Below are positions 33,909-43,402 of a DNA stretch of 64,000 bases, one piece after another. The translations under genes and the position numbers were made by a program. The notes under the pieces are model-generated. The model did no database searches and was not told the origin of the DNA. It saw only the letters and a program-made list of their open reading frames with translations. Every line of letters starts with the position of its first letter. Position 1 is the stretch's first letter. This stretch comes from Achromobacter deleyi (GTDB taxonomy: Bacteria > Pseudomonadota > Gammaproteobacteria > Burkholderiales > Burkholderiaceae_B), in the NCBI RefSeq assembly GCF_016127315.1, contig NZ_CP065997.1, forward strand, positions 620,001 through 684,000, in the 5' to 3' direction.

Positions 33909-33949
33909 GGCCGCCATGCACGATGTCCACATGGCGGCGGCTGACGCGC

Positions 33950-35014
33950 TCAGACGGTGGCGCGCCAGGCCAGCGTCTCGCCGGCGGCCAGCGGCACCAG
34001 CCCGGTGTCGCCGAACGGCACTTCGTCCGGAATCTGATAGCTCTCGCGCACCAGCGTCAGCTTGCCGGTGTTGCGCGGCAGGCCGTAGAAATCCGGACCG
34101 TGGAAGCTGGCGAAGCCTTCCAGCTTGTCCAGCTTGCCGACCGCATCGAACGCCGTCGCGTACAACTCCATCGCATGCAGCGCGGTATAACAGCCGGCAC
34201 AGCCGCAGGCGTGTTCTTTCAGGCCACGCGCATGCGGCGCGCTGTCGGTGCCAAGGAAGAACCGCGGGCTGCCGCTGGTCGCGGCTTCCACCAGCGCCAG
34301 CCGGTGGGTTTCGCGCTTGAGGATCGGCAGGCAGTACCAGTGCGGCCGCACGCCGCCCTGGAAGATCGCATTGCGGTTGTACAGCAGGTGCTGCGGCGTG
34401 ATCGTGGCCGCGATCGGACCTTCGGCATCGCGCACGTATTCAGCGCCTTCCTTGGTAGTGATGTGCTCGAACACCACCTTCAGCGCCGGGAACGCGCGGC
34501 GCAGCGGCTTCATCACGCGCTCCACGAAAATCGCTTCACGGTCGAACACGTCGATCGACGGATCCGTCACTTCGCCGTGCACCAGCAGCGGCATGCCGCA
34601 TTTCTCCAGCGCTTCCAGCGCCTTGGCGCACTTGCCCAGCAGGTCGGTCACGCCGGCGTCGGAGTTGGTGGTCGCGCCCGCGGGATACAGCTTGACCGCA
34701 TAGACCTGGCCCGACTCGTGCGCGCGGTAGATCTCCTCGGCCGAGGTGTTGTCGGTCAGGTACAGCGTCATCAGCGGCGTGAAGGCGTCGGCATCGCCGC
34801 CCGCCTTGGTCAGCGCGGCCAGGATGCGGCCGCGATAGGCCAGCGCCTGCTCGGTGGTGGTCACCGGCGGCTTCAGGTTGGGCATGATGATGGCGCGGGC
34901 GAACTGCCTGGCCGTATCGGCCACCACCGCTTCCAGCGCCGCGCCGTCGCGCAGGTGCAGGTGCCAATCGTCGGGGCGGGTGATGATCAGTTGATTCGTG
35001 TTTTGCGTGGACAT
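33950..35014 (-). CDS. pyrC: Dihydroorotase, PyrC (class II)
   Basis: The zinc amidohydrolase of pyrimidine synthesis, closing carbamoyl-aspartate to dihydroorotate. Its 354 residues start with [10 protein letters not shown] (HxH metal ligands). The carbamylated-lysine region is [33 protein letters not shown] and [10 protein letters not shown] (catalytic Asp) follow. This is the E. coli-type short class. ATG 35014 is used rather than an in-frame ATG at 35095. It follows the M20 amidohydrolase by ten bases on the same strand. Confidence 0.96.
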   Translation of the reverse strand: MSTQNTNQLIITRPDDWHLHLRDGAALEAVVADTARQFARAIIMPNLKPPVTTTEQALAYRGRILAALTKAGGDADAFTPLMTLYLTDNTSAEEIYRAHESGQVYAVKLYPAGATTNSDAGVTDLLGKCAKALEALEKCGMPLLVHGEVTDPSIDVFDREAIFVERVMKPLRRAFPALKVVFEHITTKEGAEYVRDAEGPIAATITPQHLLYNRNAIFQGGVRPHWYCLPILKRETHRLALVEAATSGSPRFFLGTDSAPHARGLKEHACGCAGCYTALHAMELYATAFDAVGKLDKLEGFASFHGPDFYGLPRNTGKLTLVRESYQIPDEVPFGDTGLVPLAAGETLAWRATV

Positions 35015-35024
35015 GGAGAGCTTC

Positions 35025-36218
35025 TTAATCTGCCAGCGGCATGCCCCGTTCGGCCAGCGCGCAGAACATCGCGCTGCCCAGGGGAATGACGGCATCGTTG
35101 AAATCGAAATGCGAGTTGTGCAGCACGCAGCCGGAGTCGGCTCCGCCCTGCCCCAACCGGAAATAGGCGCCAGGCTTGCTTTGCAGCATGAAGGAGAAAT
35201 CCTCCGACCCCATCGACGGTACCAGATCGCGCACCACGTTTTCCTTGCCGATCATCTCGGTGGCGATGTCGGCGACCAGGTTGGCGTGCTGCGGCGTGTT
35301 CAGGGTCGCGGGATAGATGCGTTCATAGGTGAGTTCGGCGGTGCCGCCAAAGGCGCTCGCAATCGCCGTGACCAGCTCGCGCATGCGCGTCTCGACCATT
35401 TCCTGCACCGACTTGCGGAACGTGCGCACCGTGCCCACCATCCGGGCCTCGCGCGGAATCACGCTCATCGCGCCGGGATGGCCCGCCTGCAGCGAGCCGA
35501 TGGAGACCACCGCGGAGTCCAGCGGATTGACGTTGCGCGACACGATGGTCTGCAACGCCGTGATGATCTGGCCGGCGATCGTGACCGGGTCGATCGTCTG
35601 ATAAGGATGCGCGCCATGGCCGCCTCGGCCGGTGATCAGGATCTCGAAGCGGTCGGCCGCCGCCATCATCGGCCCCGGATTGATGCCGATGGTGCCAGGC
35701 TTCAGGCCGGGCCAGTTGTGCAACGCATAGATGGCGTCACACGGAAAAGTGTCGAATAACCCGTCCTCCATCATGGCTTTGGCGCCGCCGCGTCCTTCCT
35801 CGGCCGGCTGGAAGATGAGCACGGCGGTGCCATCGAAATTGCGCGTCTGCGCCAGGTACTTCGCCGCCCCGATCAGCACCGCCGTATGGCCGTCATGGCC
35901 GCAACCGTGCATCAGGCCCGGCTTGGTCGACTTGTGGCCAAACGCGTTGTCCTCCGTCATCGGCAGCGCATCCATGTCGGCGCGCAGGCCGATCATGCGG
36001 CCGCTATCGCAGCGTTTGCCGCGGATGACGCCCACCACGCCGGTCTTGCCGATCCCCCGATGCACCTCGATTCCCAGCGCCTCGAGCGCGCCGGCAACGA
36101 TCCCGGACGTCCGGACTTCTTCGAAGCCAAGCTCGGGATGGGCATGCAAGTCGCGCCGCAGCGCCGTCAATTCGTCATGAAACAGCCGAATCGATTCCAA
36201 AGCAGAACGTGCGTACAT
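35025..36218 (-). CDS. M20-family amidohydrolase (hippurate hydrolase-like)
   Basis: A 397-residue metallo-amidohydrolase of the HipO/AbgB/IAA-amidase group. Motifs: [65 protein letters not shown] (catalytic Glu pair), and a dimerisation domain with [15 protein letters not shown]. Members remove acyl groups from amino acids. It is co-directional with and just upstream of pyrC, a conserved pairing in some betaproteobacteria, but the link to pyrimidines is not obvious. Confidence 0.9.
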   Translation of the reverse strand: MYARSALESIRLFHDELTALRRDLHAHPELGFEEVRTSGIVAGALEALGIEVHRGIGKTGVVGVIRGKRCDSGRMIGLRADMDALPMTEDNAFGHKSTKPGLMHGCGHDGHTAVLIGAAKYLAQTRNFDGTAVLIFQPAEEGRGGAKAMMEDGLFDTFPCDAIYALHNWPGLKPGTIGINPGPMMAAADRFEILITGRGGHGAHPYQTIDPVTIAGQIITALQTIVSRNVNPLDSAVVSIGSLQAGHPGAMSVIPREARMVGTVRTFRKSVQEMVETRMRELVTAIASAFGGTAELTYERIYPATLNTPQHANLVADIATEMIGKENVVRDLVPSMGSEDFSFMLQSKPGAYFRLGQGGADSGCVLHNSHFDFNDAVIPLGSAMFCALAERGMPLAD

Positions 36219-36365
36219 AGGAGGTTACAGAATGACGTGAGAGGGGGGACAGTCGGGATATTTTAGTTGCTACAGAGGATAAATGCCTTTGTCTTTACCG
36301 GAGAGACACGTTATGCTCCGGCCGCAGGACAATTTTTCCAACAGCCAGAGAAGGAGCGCCGCATT

Positions 36366-36644
36366 ATGGCCACAACCTCCAAACCCGCGACCGCGCGCAA
36401 GCCGAACGCTGCATTCATGAAGCCCCTGACTCCCAGCGCCGAACTGGCTGCTGTGATCGGTTCGGAAGCCGTGCCGCGCACCGAGGTCACCAAGAAGATC
36501 TGGGAATACATCAAGAAGCACAACCTGCAAGATGCGAGCAACAAGCGCAACATCAACGCCGATGCCAAGCTGCGCCCGATCTTCGGCAAGGATCAGGTCA
36601 CGATGTTCGAACTGACCAAGCTGGTCAACGCACATCTGAAGTAA
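36366..36644 (+). CDS. SWIB/MDM2-domain protein
   Basis: A 92-residue protein whose main part is a SWIB domain: FMKPLTPSAELAAVIGSEAVPRTEV, then KKIWEYIKKHNLQDASNKRNINADAKLRPIFGKDQVTMFELTKLVNAHLK. The first 15 residues are a basic, Ala/Lys/Arg-rich tail (MATTSKPATARKPNA). SWIB domains belong to eukaryotic chromatin remodellers; small bacterial versions occur in Chlamydia and many betaproteobacteria, with unknown roles, possibly DNA-associated. Start ATG 36366 follows AGAAGGAG. It stands alone in its transcription unit. Confidence 0.9.
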   Translation: MATTSKPATARKPNAAFMKPLTPSAELAAVIGSEAVPRTEVTKKIWEYIKKHNLQDASNKRNINADAKLRPIFGKDQVTMFELTKLVNAHLK

Positions 36645-36844
36645 GCAGGCAAAGGGCGTACCCGGTACGTCCCTGCCTCGATACTGTCGCGACGCCCTGG
36701 CTTGAACGCCGGGCGGACCCGACTTCCGGCGATTCCCGCCAACGCAGGCTTTCCGCCTTGCCCAGCCAGTCCCATACCCGCGATGGGCACGGCTTCCTTC
36801 CCCGCCTTATCCGTCTTGCATGCGAACGCAGCCGCGTCGAATCG

Positions 36845-36941
36845 CATGGACAACGTCATCCCGGTCTTGGTCGATCTAGAGGCATGAACAGCGTCATCAC
36901 GATCGTGGCGGATCGAGATGCATGAACGGCATCTCCCCGGT
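36845..36941. repeat. Imperfect 38-bp tandem repeat
   Basis: Two adjacent 38-base units (36845-36882, 36883-36920) share CATGRACARCGTCATC and GTCGATC/GGATCGAG-type blocks; a third, partial unit starts at 36921 with CATGAAC. The repeat lies in a 559-base stretch (36645-37203) in which I see no gene. The rest of the stretch shows nothing recognisable. Confidence 0.6.
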
Positions 36942-37203
36942 AGTGACTGGTTGCGAAGGTGAGCAACATGCGCTTTGTTGCGACGGATCGCGAGCGTGAA
37001 ACATCACCGTTCACGACGCACGATGCGCGCGCGTACCGACCGGGTACAGCACAGCAAAGGTCCGCGATATCTCCCGGCACGCGATGTCTCGCGCGCGACG
37101 ACCTCCCCTCATCACCTTGCGCGGAACGCCTATCCGGCATCTCATGCGCAATGCCATCAATCACATTAGTCATTGCCCGCAAAGCCTTGCCAGGCTTGGC
37201 TCT

Positions 37204-37799
37204 TCAGCGTTTCGCCAACGCCGGCGAGAGGCGCGATCTGCGCGCTTCCTCGAGCAACCACGCGCGAAACGCCTGTGCGTCCGGTCGCTGCGCGGCCGTG
37301 CGCGAAGATACCAGCCAGTAGCTATAGTCGTTGGGCAGCACCTGGTCGAACAGGCGGACCAGCTTGCCGGCGCGCAGGTCATCGGCCGCCAACACCAAGC
37401 GTCCCAACGCCACGCCCGCGCCATCGGCCGCCGCTTGCAGGACCAGCGCGGCATCACTGAATTGCACGCCCCGCGTCAGGTCCAGCGACACCTGCGCCAG
37501 TTCGCACCACTGCCGCCATGCCGCACGCGGCTCATCGTGCAGCAGCATGACGCTTGCCAGATCGGCGGGTTCCGACAATGCCGGCGGGCCTTCCGCCAAG
37601 CGGGGATGGCATACCGGACTCAGGTACTCCCGCGCGATCAGGTCCGCCTTCATTCCGGCCAACGGTCCAGGCCGGAACGGATGCCAAGATCGAACTCGTC
37701 ATCGCCCGGCCACAAGCGCGCCGAGCTGTCGACACGGAACTCGATCTCGGGATGCCGTTGACGAAACGCCGGCAGGCGTCGCATCAGCTCGATTAGGCA
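37204..37799 (-). pseudogene. LysR-family regulator, broken (GcvA-like effector domain)
   Basis: Only the effector-binding part remains. On the minus strand the first segment reads LIELMRRLPAFRQRHPEIE then FDLGIRSGLDRWPE and meets TGA; shifting frame near 37655 continues as GMKADLIAREYLSPVCHPRL to the end ALAKR. One missing G in the RWPG-M codons explains the shift. Upstream, an in-frame TAA at 37805-37803 precedes the homologous part, and the whole helix-turn-helix domain (about 90-100 residues) is absent. It is divergent from the LysE-type exporter, so it was probably its regulator. Confidence 0.8.
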
Positions 37800-37919
37800 G
37801 GGTTATCGAAGGCATGAGAATAGATCGTTTTGCCAGCCCCGGTAAGCCCCGTCTATTGGCCGCTTCGCCGGCGTTCGGTCCGATACCCGAGCCGGCCCAC
37901 GGCAAGCCAAGGAGCGGCA

Positions 37920-38528
37920 ATGGCGGGATGGGAAGTCTGGACGGCGTTTCTCGGGTACGCGGTGCCCATGGTCATCAGCCCCGGACCGGGCAATACGCTG
38001 CTGGCCACCGCGGGCGGCCGCTACGGCGTGCGGGGATCGGTGCCATTCTGGGCAGGATTCGAAGCCGCCAACCTGGCGCTGTGCGCCCTCTACGGCCTGG
38101 GCCTGGGCGGCGCCCTGCATGAGCACCCGCAAATCCACGTCGTGCTGAAATGGGCGGGCGTCCTCTACCTGCTCTATCTCGCCTGGGGGTTCTTTCAGGC
38201 ATCGGCCAAGCCCGCGAGCCAGGCTGCCAACACCCGCCCGCTCGGCTTCGTCGACGGATTCATCTGCGTGATCCTGAATCCGAAGATCCACTCGATGATC
38301 TTGGTCATGTTCGCGCAGTTCCTCATGCCCGGCGTCAGCCTGTCGCTGCAGGTCGGACAACTCAGCGCCGCGTTCGTGATCCTGGGCCTGTTCTGCCATT
38401 TCCCGTGGATCTACGGCGGCAAGGTCATCCTGGGACGCTTCAATTCGCCGCGGGCGCTGCGCATCCAGGCGGCGGTATTCGGCGGCGCCATGTTGCTGGT
38501 CGCGCTGTACGTGGCACTGAACGGATAA
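37920..38528 (+). CDS. LysE/RhtB-family amino-acid exporter
   Basis: A 202-residue inner-membrane protein with six predicted helices. The N-terminal signature FLGYAVPMVISPGPGNTLLATAGGRYGVRGS is the LysE family GPG motif region; the second half holds FVDGFICVILNPKIH, the conserved NPK. Family members export lysine, threonine, homoserine or related molecules. ATG 37920 has AAGGAG at a good distance and is preferred over a longer frame from 37830. The divergent LysR pseudogene suggests the exporter has lost its regulator. The stop codon overlaps the proposed attachment site of the conjugative element. Confidence 0.9.
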   Translation: MAGWEVWTAFLGYAVPMVISPGPGNTLLATAGGRYGVRGSVPFWAGFEAANLALCALYGLGLGGALHEHPQIHVVLKWAGVLYLLYLAWGFFQASAKPASQAANTRPLGFVDGFICVILNPKIHSMILVMFAQFLMPGVSLSLQVGQLSAAFVILGLFCHFPWIYGGKVILGRFNSPRALRIQAAVFGGAMLLVALYVALNG

Positions 38529-38532
38529 AAAA
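38525..38532 (-). other. Candidate attachment site of the conjugative element
   Basis: On the minus strand this reads TTTTTTAT. Elements of the Tn4371 type are reported to insert at short T-rich sites such as TTTTTCAT. It sits exactly between the last chromosomal-type gene (lysE-like) and the conjugation genes. The other end of the element is outside the window, so the repeat pair cannot be checked here. Confidence 0.35.
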
Positions 38533-38754
38533 CTGCTCGTGTCAAGCCATTTGTGCAAATCGCACGAGGTCTAAAACTCTATATGGGACGCAAAGTTAGC
38601 TCTGTTTAGGGCCGCTTGAAGCGACTCGGGCATCGTGGGCTAGGTGCCACATAAGAGCGACAGGAGAGAAAGCCGGAGCGCGTTGCATCGGGCACGTTTT
38701 CCAACAGCAGACCGACTTGCGTTTCCATAATAGCCCAACTGACCGACTCCCAGA

Positions 38755-38792
38755 ACGATGAAAGCGCAGCCCGTAGGCTGCGCTTTCATCGT
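38755..38792 (-). terminator. Perfect 17-bp hairpin after the trb operon
   Basis: ACGATGAAAGCGCAGCC (38755-38771), loop CGTA, exact complement (38776-38792). It lies 28 bases after the DUF2274 stop (minus strand), the right place to terminate the traG-trb operon. The tail is only weakly T-rich. Confidence 0.65.
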
Positions 38793-38819
38793 GAGTGACT
38801 GGTGAGTGTGTCTGCATCG

Positions 38820-39065
38820 TCAGCCCGATTGAGGCGGTGCGGCCTTGCCCCTACCTCCCTTCCTGAATCCCCGATCCGCTGCCATGAACGCCTCCAGCAT
38901 GTGCGGAATCAACGTCGTCGCATCGACCGCTTCGCCGTATGCCTGCGCGTGCAACGCGGCGTAGCGGTCGAGGTCGGCTTTCAGGCTGGCCGGGCAAGCG
39001 AAGGTCAGCTTCACATTCTCGGTCTTGGGCAGCGGGCCGAGCCGCAGTTTCTTGGTCGTGCTCAT
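38820..39065 (-). CDS. DUF2274 protein, last gene of the trb operon
   Basis: A small basic protein of 81 residues (STTKKLRLGPLPKTENVKLTFACPASLKADLDRYAALHA...). The family DUF2274 typically follows trbI in Tn4371-like elements. The middle resembles a ribbon-helix-helix strand (VKLTFACPASLKADLDRYA), so DNA binding or autoregulation is a fair guess only. The ATG overlaps the trbI stop by four bases. Confidence 0.82.
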   Translation of the reverse strand: MSTTKKLRLGPLPKTENVKLTFACPASLKADLDRYAALHAQAYGEAVDATTLIPHMLEAFMAADRGFRKGGRGKAAPPQSG

Positions 39066-40330
39066 TGCATCGCTCCCCGCTGGAAGAACATCGGCTGGTA
39101 CGGACGCAACACCAGATCGCGGTTGACGATGATGCGAACCGGTAGGCCCGGCCGTTCGGTCAGCGTCGGCTGGATGTTCATGTTGCGCCGGGTCATCTCC
39201 TGTCCGACCTGATTGATGCTGTCCTGTGCGCTATCGCGCCCGGCGATCACGATGCGGTTGCCGTTCTGCCGGTTCTCCGGTGCGGCCAGCTCGGCGCCCA
39301 CGCCCAGCAGCGTCGTCAGCGCCGCGCCGGCAAAGACGCGATCCCAATGCCAATCGACGCCATCCTCCAGGCCGGCGTAGCCGGCCGGGTCGGTGCCCGC
39401 GAGGTTGTCGAGCTTCAGCGAAGACGTGTCCGGCAGGATGACGCGGTTCCACACCACCTGCACGCGGCTCTGCCCATAGCTCACCTGGCTGTTGTACTTG
39501 CCCAGGATGCGCGACCCTTGGGGGATCAGCAGGAACTTGCCCGTGGCCGTGTCGTAGACCGGCTCCGTCACCGTGGCGATCACGTCGCCCGGTAAGTCCG
39601 ACTTGATACCCGTCACCAACGCCCCGGCGATCACCGTTCCCGCCATGACCTGATACGGCGAGGACGGCATTTGCAGATTGCCGGAATTGCGGGTTTCCGT
39701 AGAGCCGCCTTTCAGGAACGCCTCTTTCTGGTCTTGCCGGTTCTGCATGGCGATGGGATCGGATGGCTGGGCCGCCGTCGAGGCCGGCCCAGCGGCCAGC
39801 GGGTCGAAGCCCGCCAAGGCACTGCCGGGCGCAGCCGCAGCGGCTTGCGCCGTGACCGGCGCGGTGGCCTTGCCTTGGTTGCCCGAGCGGAAGAACACCG
39901 ACGAACCCGCCGCCGCATCAGCCTCCTTGCGCCGCGCATCCTCCGGGTCGTGGCCCGGTGGCGCATACGTCGGCGTCGCCGGCTGCTGCGACTTCACGAT
40001 GGCCGGGCCGAGATCGCCCGGCAGCGGTGGCCCCAACTCGGGCACCTTCGGCGGCAGCTTCGAGTAGTCGGCCGGCAGGCCGTCCAACCCTTCGGACTTC
40101 GAGACACGATCCACGTTGTAAAGCTCGGTCTGCTCGCCCGCGCCGCGCCGGTGCGGCTGCAATGACCAGATCGTGGCCCCGAGCACGGCGACCGACAGGC
40201 CGCCCGTGAGCATGGCCAAGGTGCGCCGGTTCAGGCGCGTGACCGGGCGCGGTTGGGCGCGCAGCGCCACTGCCTCGGGTGCGACCTTGCCCGCCTGCGG
40301 TGCAAGATCAGGAGAATCGTCCTGGCTCAT
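39062..40330 (-). CDS. trbI: Conjugal transfer protein TrbI (VirB10-like)
   Basis: A 422-residue type IV secretion core protein that spans inner membrane and periplasm. One N-terminal membrane segment (LAMLTGGLSVAVLGATIWSL) is followed by a proline-rich periplasmic stretch (KLPPKVPELGPPLPGDLGPA). The VirB10 beta-barrel domain follows, with VMAGTVIAGALVTGIKSDLPGDVIATV and LLIPQGSRILGKYNSQVSYGQ. It energises opening of the outer-membrane pore. It starts three bases after the trbG stop. Confidence 0.95.
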   Translation of the reverse strand: MSQDDSPDLAPQAGKVAPEAVALRAQPRPVTRLNRRTLAMLTGGLSVAVLGATIWSLQPHRRGAGEQTELYNVDRVSKSEGLDGLPADYSKLPPKVPELGPPLPGDLGPAIVKSQQPATPTYAPPGHDPEDARRKEADAAAGSSVFFRSGNQGKATAPVTAQAAAAAPGSALAGFDPLAAGPASTAAQPSDPIAMQNRQDQKEAFLKGGSTETRNSGNLQMPSSPYQVMAGTVIAGALVTGIKSDLPGDVIATVTEPVYDTATGKFLLIPQGSRILGKYNSQVSYGQSRVQVVWNRVILPDTSSLKLDNLAGTDPAGYAGLEDGVDWHWDRVFAGAALTTLLGVGAELAAPENRQNGNRIVIAGRDSAQDSINQVGQEMTRRNMNIQPTLTERPGLPVRIIVNRDLVLRPYQPMFFQRGAMQ

Positions 40331-40332
40331 GG

Positions 40333-41337
40333 TCAGTTCCTCCGCGTGCCACCGGAAACGCCATCAGTGCGCTCGATCCGCACCACATCACCCTTGTCTC
40401 CGCCCAGGCGCAGCTCGGCGGCGCCGAACAGGCGATCCACGATGTAGTACGGGGAGCGGAAGCGGTAGTTCACCAGTTGCCCATCGCCCTGCGCGCCGAT
40501 CACGAACAGCGGCGGCAACTCGCCTTGGGCAATGCCCGGCGGGAACTGGATATAGACCTTCTCGCCGTCATCGAAGGCGCGCAGCGGCTTCCACGGCGGA
40601 TTGCTCCCGCTGACCGCGTAGCGGAATCGGATCTTCTCCAACGACAGGCCGCTATCGACCGGCGCGGCGGCGCTGGCCGCCTGCGCCTGGCGCTGCAAGG
40701 CCAGCATCTTGTCCTTGGGATATTCCCAGGACACCGACGCCATCCACGTCTTCTCGGTCGAGGTCAGTTCCAGCAGATAGGTACGCCTGCTGGTGGTGAT
40801 GACCAGATTGGTCTTGAGGCCCGAGCGGATGGGCTTGACCATGACATTCACGCGCAGCGCATCACCGCTGCTGCTCGATGTGTCGCCCACGATCCAGCGC
40901 ACCGTATCGCCCGCCGCCACCGTCACCAGCTCCTCGCCCGGCTGGAGCGCGATCACCGTCACGCGACCCACAGCCGCATAGACCTGATACAGCGCGCCGT
41001 CCGTGAAGGGCCAGACTTGAATCGCATTGACGTAGCCCTCGCGCGTAGGCGCAATGCGCGCCTCGGCGTTGGCGCGGGACACGCGCACGGTTTCATCGGC
41101 GGGTTCCGGCGTGGGCTTGGCATCCGGCACAGGTTTCATCTGCGCCGGCATCGGCAGCACTTGCGGAACGGCCACCACTTCCACAGGCGCAGGCGGCTCC
41201 GGCAGCGGCTGGGCCTGCACCGGCTCATCGAGCGAGATGGACGGCGGTGGCTTGCCTTGCGTGGCGCAGCCAGAGAACAGCACGGTCGAAGCCAGAAGCA
41301 TCACCGGCAAGGCGGATTTACGGAAAAGATCATTCAT
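40333..41337 (-). CDS. trbG: Conjugal transfer protein TrbG (VirB9-like)
   Basis: A 334-residue outer-membrane core-complex protein. The signal peptide has a lipobox-like LFSGCATQ, followed by a Pro-rich region and two VirB9 domains (VYAAVGRVTVIALQPGEELVTV; FRYAVSGSNPPWKPLRAFDDGEKVYIQFP). ATG 41337 (MNDLFRKSALPVML) is preferred over an in-frame start at 41376 inside trbF. It overlaps trbF by four bases. The lipobox Cys may replace the missing VirB7-type lipoprotein, as no trbH is seen. Confidence 0.94.
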   Translation of the reverse strand: MNDLFRKSALPVMLLASTVLFSGCATQGKPPPSISLDEPVQAQPLPEPPAPVEVVAVPQVLPMPAQMKPVPDAKPTPEPADETVRVSRANAEARIAPTREGYVNAIQVWPFTDGALYQVYAAVGRVTVIALQPGEELVTVAAGDTVRWIVGDTSSSSGDALRVNVMVKPIRSGLKTNLVITTSRRTYLLELTSTEKTWMASVSWEYPKDKMLALQRQAQAASAAAPVDSGLSLEKIRFRYAVSGSNPPWKPLRAFDDGEKVYIQFPPGIAQGELPPLFVIGAQGDGQLVNYRFRSPYYIVDRLFGAAELRLGGDKGDVVRIERTDGVSGGTRRN

Positions 41338-42038
41338 GGTTTTGCTCCTTCGTTCGCTTCCAGTTCGCGGCTCCAAGACAGCCCGTTGACGTAGATGCCC
41401 AAGGGGTTCTTGCGCAGACGCTGCTCGGTGCGCGGGGTTTGCAGCACCGTGGAAATCACCGCGTTCCAGCGTTCGGTGCGATCCAGCGCGCCGTTGACAA
41501 AGCGCGTCTCCGTCCAGCGCACGTTGAAAGACGTGTCGCTGGCGCGGGTCACGCTGGTGATCTGCACCGTCACCGACTCCTTGCCGATGCGCGCGAACGG
41601 GTCATTGGTGCGGGCGTATTCGTTGAGCGCGATGGCGCCCTTGTCCGTGGTGTAGTCGTAGGCGTCGAGCCAGTTCTGCCGCACCACGATGGGGTCGATG
41701 GACAGCGAGCGCACCAGGCCGATGAAGCGGCCCAGGTGGTAGGCGATCTGCGCATCGCTGGGCCGGTACGGCGCGGCGGCCTCGCCCACGGCGCGCACCT
41801 GGCCCGCGTTGTCCACCTCGATGACATAGGGCGTGACGATGGACTGCGCCGAACGCCACACCAGCCCGCCGGCCATCAGCACGGCCAAGGTGAGGCAGCC
41901 AAAGGCCATGAAGCGCCAGTTCTTCGCCTGCACGCGGGCCGAGCCGATGCGCTCGTCCCAGACCTGGGCGGCGGCTTGGTACGGAGTGGCAGGTTGCGGT
42001 GTGTCGGCGTAGCGCACCTGCGGTCGTTTGAATCGCAT
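41334..42038 (-). CDS. trbF: Conjugal transfer protein TrbF (VirB8-like)
   Basis: A 234-residue bitopic inner-membrane protein. It has an N-terminal cytoplasmic part, one membrane helix (FGCLTLAVLMAGGLVW), then the periplasmic VirB8 domain with an NTF2-like fold (DAQIAYHLGRFIGLVRSLSIDPIVV). It nucleates the T4SS assembly. It lies between trbL and trbG in the usual order. Confidence 0.94.
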   Translation of the reverse strand: MRFKRPQVRYADTPQPATPYQAAAQVWDERIGSARVQAKNWRFMAFGCLTLAVLMAGGLVWRSAQSIVTPYVIEVDNAGQVRAVGEAAAPYRPSDAQIAYHLGRFIGLVRSLSIDPIVVRQNWLDAYDYTTDKGAIALNEYARTNDPFARIGKESVTVQITSVTRASDTSFNVRWTETRFVNGALDRTERWNAVISTVLQTPRTEQRLRKNPLGIYVNGLSWSRELEANEGAKP

Positions 42039-42049
42039 GGGAGTTCTCC

Positions 42050-43402
42050 TTATGAATCGGAATCGCGAAGGCTTGGGCCCTGGCTGGAGCTACCGCCATC
42101 GCCGCCGCGCAGCGTGTGGGCGGCGGTGGTCGCGGCATGGGTGAGCTGCTGCCTGCGATGCAGGCGCTTGGCCCAGGCGGGTTGCGCAGTGGATGGGGGC
42201 GGCTCGGTTGCCGCCTGCGCGGCACCGGCACCCGACGCCGATCCGGCGTCATCGGGTCGGAAGGCAGCGGCGACACGCTCCTTCATTGAGCGTGCGCCTT
42301 CGGCCACCTTCTGCCCGGTCGCCTGCGCGCCAGTCTTGGCAACGTTGCCCACGCCGACGGCAGTGCCCTTGAGGCCACCGCCTGCCGAAGCAGAACCGGC
42401 CTGGAACGCCGACCGCGCGCTGCTGGCGGCTCCAGCAGCAGCCCGCGCACCGCTGCCGGCCAGCTTGGCGGCTGCGGGCGCCATGCGCGCCCCGGCGGCG
42501 ACTGCACCGCCAACGCCTGTGGCCGCAGCGCCCACGGCAACAGCAGCGCCAGCCCCACCCAGCGCGGCGCCCGCCATCGCACCTGCCCCGAGCTGCGGCC
42601 CGCCGGACACCAGCCCGGTCGCAATGCCCGGCCCGAAGATGCCCAAGGCCAGCAGCGTCAGCGAGGTCAGCATCACGACCACGGAGTGGTCGATGGATGA
42701 CTCGGTCGGCTGCACCTGAAACTCGGCGAACAACCCGGAGCCGATGCCCACGATGACCGCGAGCACCAGCACCTTGATGCCTGATGACACCACGTTGCCC
42801 AGCACCTTCTCTGCAAGGAACGCGGTCTTGTTCCAGAGCGCGAACGGCACCAGCACGAAGCCCGCGAGCGTGGTCAGCTTGAACTCGATCAGCGTGATGA
42901 AAAGCTGGATCGCCAGCACGAAGAAGCACAGCAGGACGATCAGCCACGCGAGGAACATCACGACGATGGGCGTGATGTTCACGAACACTTCGGGAAAGCC
43001 CGCCATGTCGCCGATCTGCTTGAGGATCGGCGCCCCGGCGTCGATGCCGACCTTCGCCAGCCGGCCCGGTTGCAGGAAGTTTTCCATGCTCAGGGCCGAG
43101 CCGCTGGCCGTCAGGCCCAGCCCGGCGAAGGAGCGGAACACGATGCCGGCCAACCAGTTGAAGTTGCCGATGATGTAGGCGAAGGCGCCGACGTACAGCA
43201 CCTTGCGGATCAGCTTGGCGATCACGTCCTCGCCCTGGCCGGTGGCATGGCTCATCGCCCAGAACAGCCCGGCGAGCGTTATGTCGATGACGATCAGCGT
43301 GGCGGTCAGAAACGCCACTTCGCCGTGCAACAGGCCAAAGCCCGAGTCGATGTAGCGCGAGAAGGTGTCGAGGAAGCGGTCGATGACCGTCACGTCGTTC
43401 AT
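42050..43402 (-). CDS. trbL: Conjugal transfer protein TrbL (VirB6-like)
   Basis: A polytopic inner-membrane protein of 450 residues with about six to eight helices in the first 270 residues (LTATLIVIDITLAGLFWAM; FLAWLIVLLCFFVLAIQLF). A long Ala/Gly-rich then charged C-terminal tail (residues about 280-450, AGARMAPAAAKLAGSGARAAAG) is low complexity. ATG 43402 overlaps the stop of the small trbK-like gene. VirB6 proteins form part of the substrate path. Confidence 0.93.
   Translation of the reverse strand: MNDVTVIDRFLDTFSRYIDSGFGLLHGEVAFLTATLIVIDITLAGLFWAMSHATGQGEDVIAKLIRKVLYVGAFAYIIGNFNWLAGIVFRSFAGLGLTASGSALSMENFLQPGRLAKVGIDAGAPILKQIGDMAGFPEVFVNITPIVVMFLAWLIVLLCFFVLAIQLFITLIEFKLTTLAGFVLVPFALWNKTAFLAEKVLGNVVSSGIKVLVLAVIVGIGSGLFAEFQVQPTESSIDHSVVVMLTSLTLLALGIFGPGIATGLVSGGPQLGAGAMAGAALGGAGAAVAVGAAATGVGGAVAAGARMAPAAAKLAGSGARAAAGAASSARSAFQAGSASAGGGLKGTAVGVGNVAKTGAQATGQKVAEGARSMKERVAAAFRPDDAGSASGAGAAQAATEPPPSTAQPAWAKRLHRRQQLTHAATTAAHTLRGGDGGSSSQGPSLRDSDS

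Noticed and set aside
36959..37321. A 120-codon frame after the SWIB gene
   Set aside because: No recognisable domain, poor ribosome site, and it overlaps the LysR pseudogene.
38596..38817. A 73-codon minus-strand frame at the element edge
   Set aside because: It runs through the perfect 17-bp hairpin and has no protein-like pattern.
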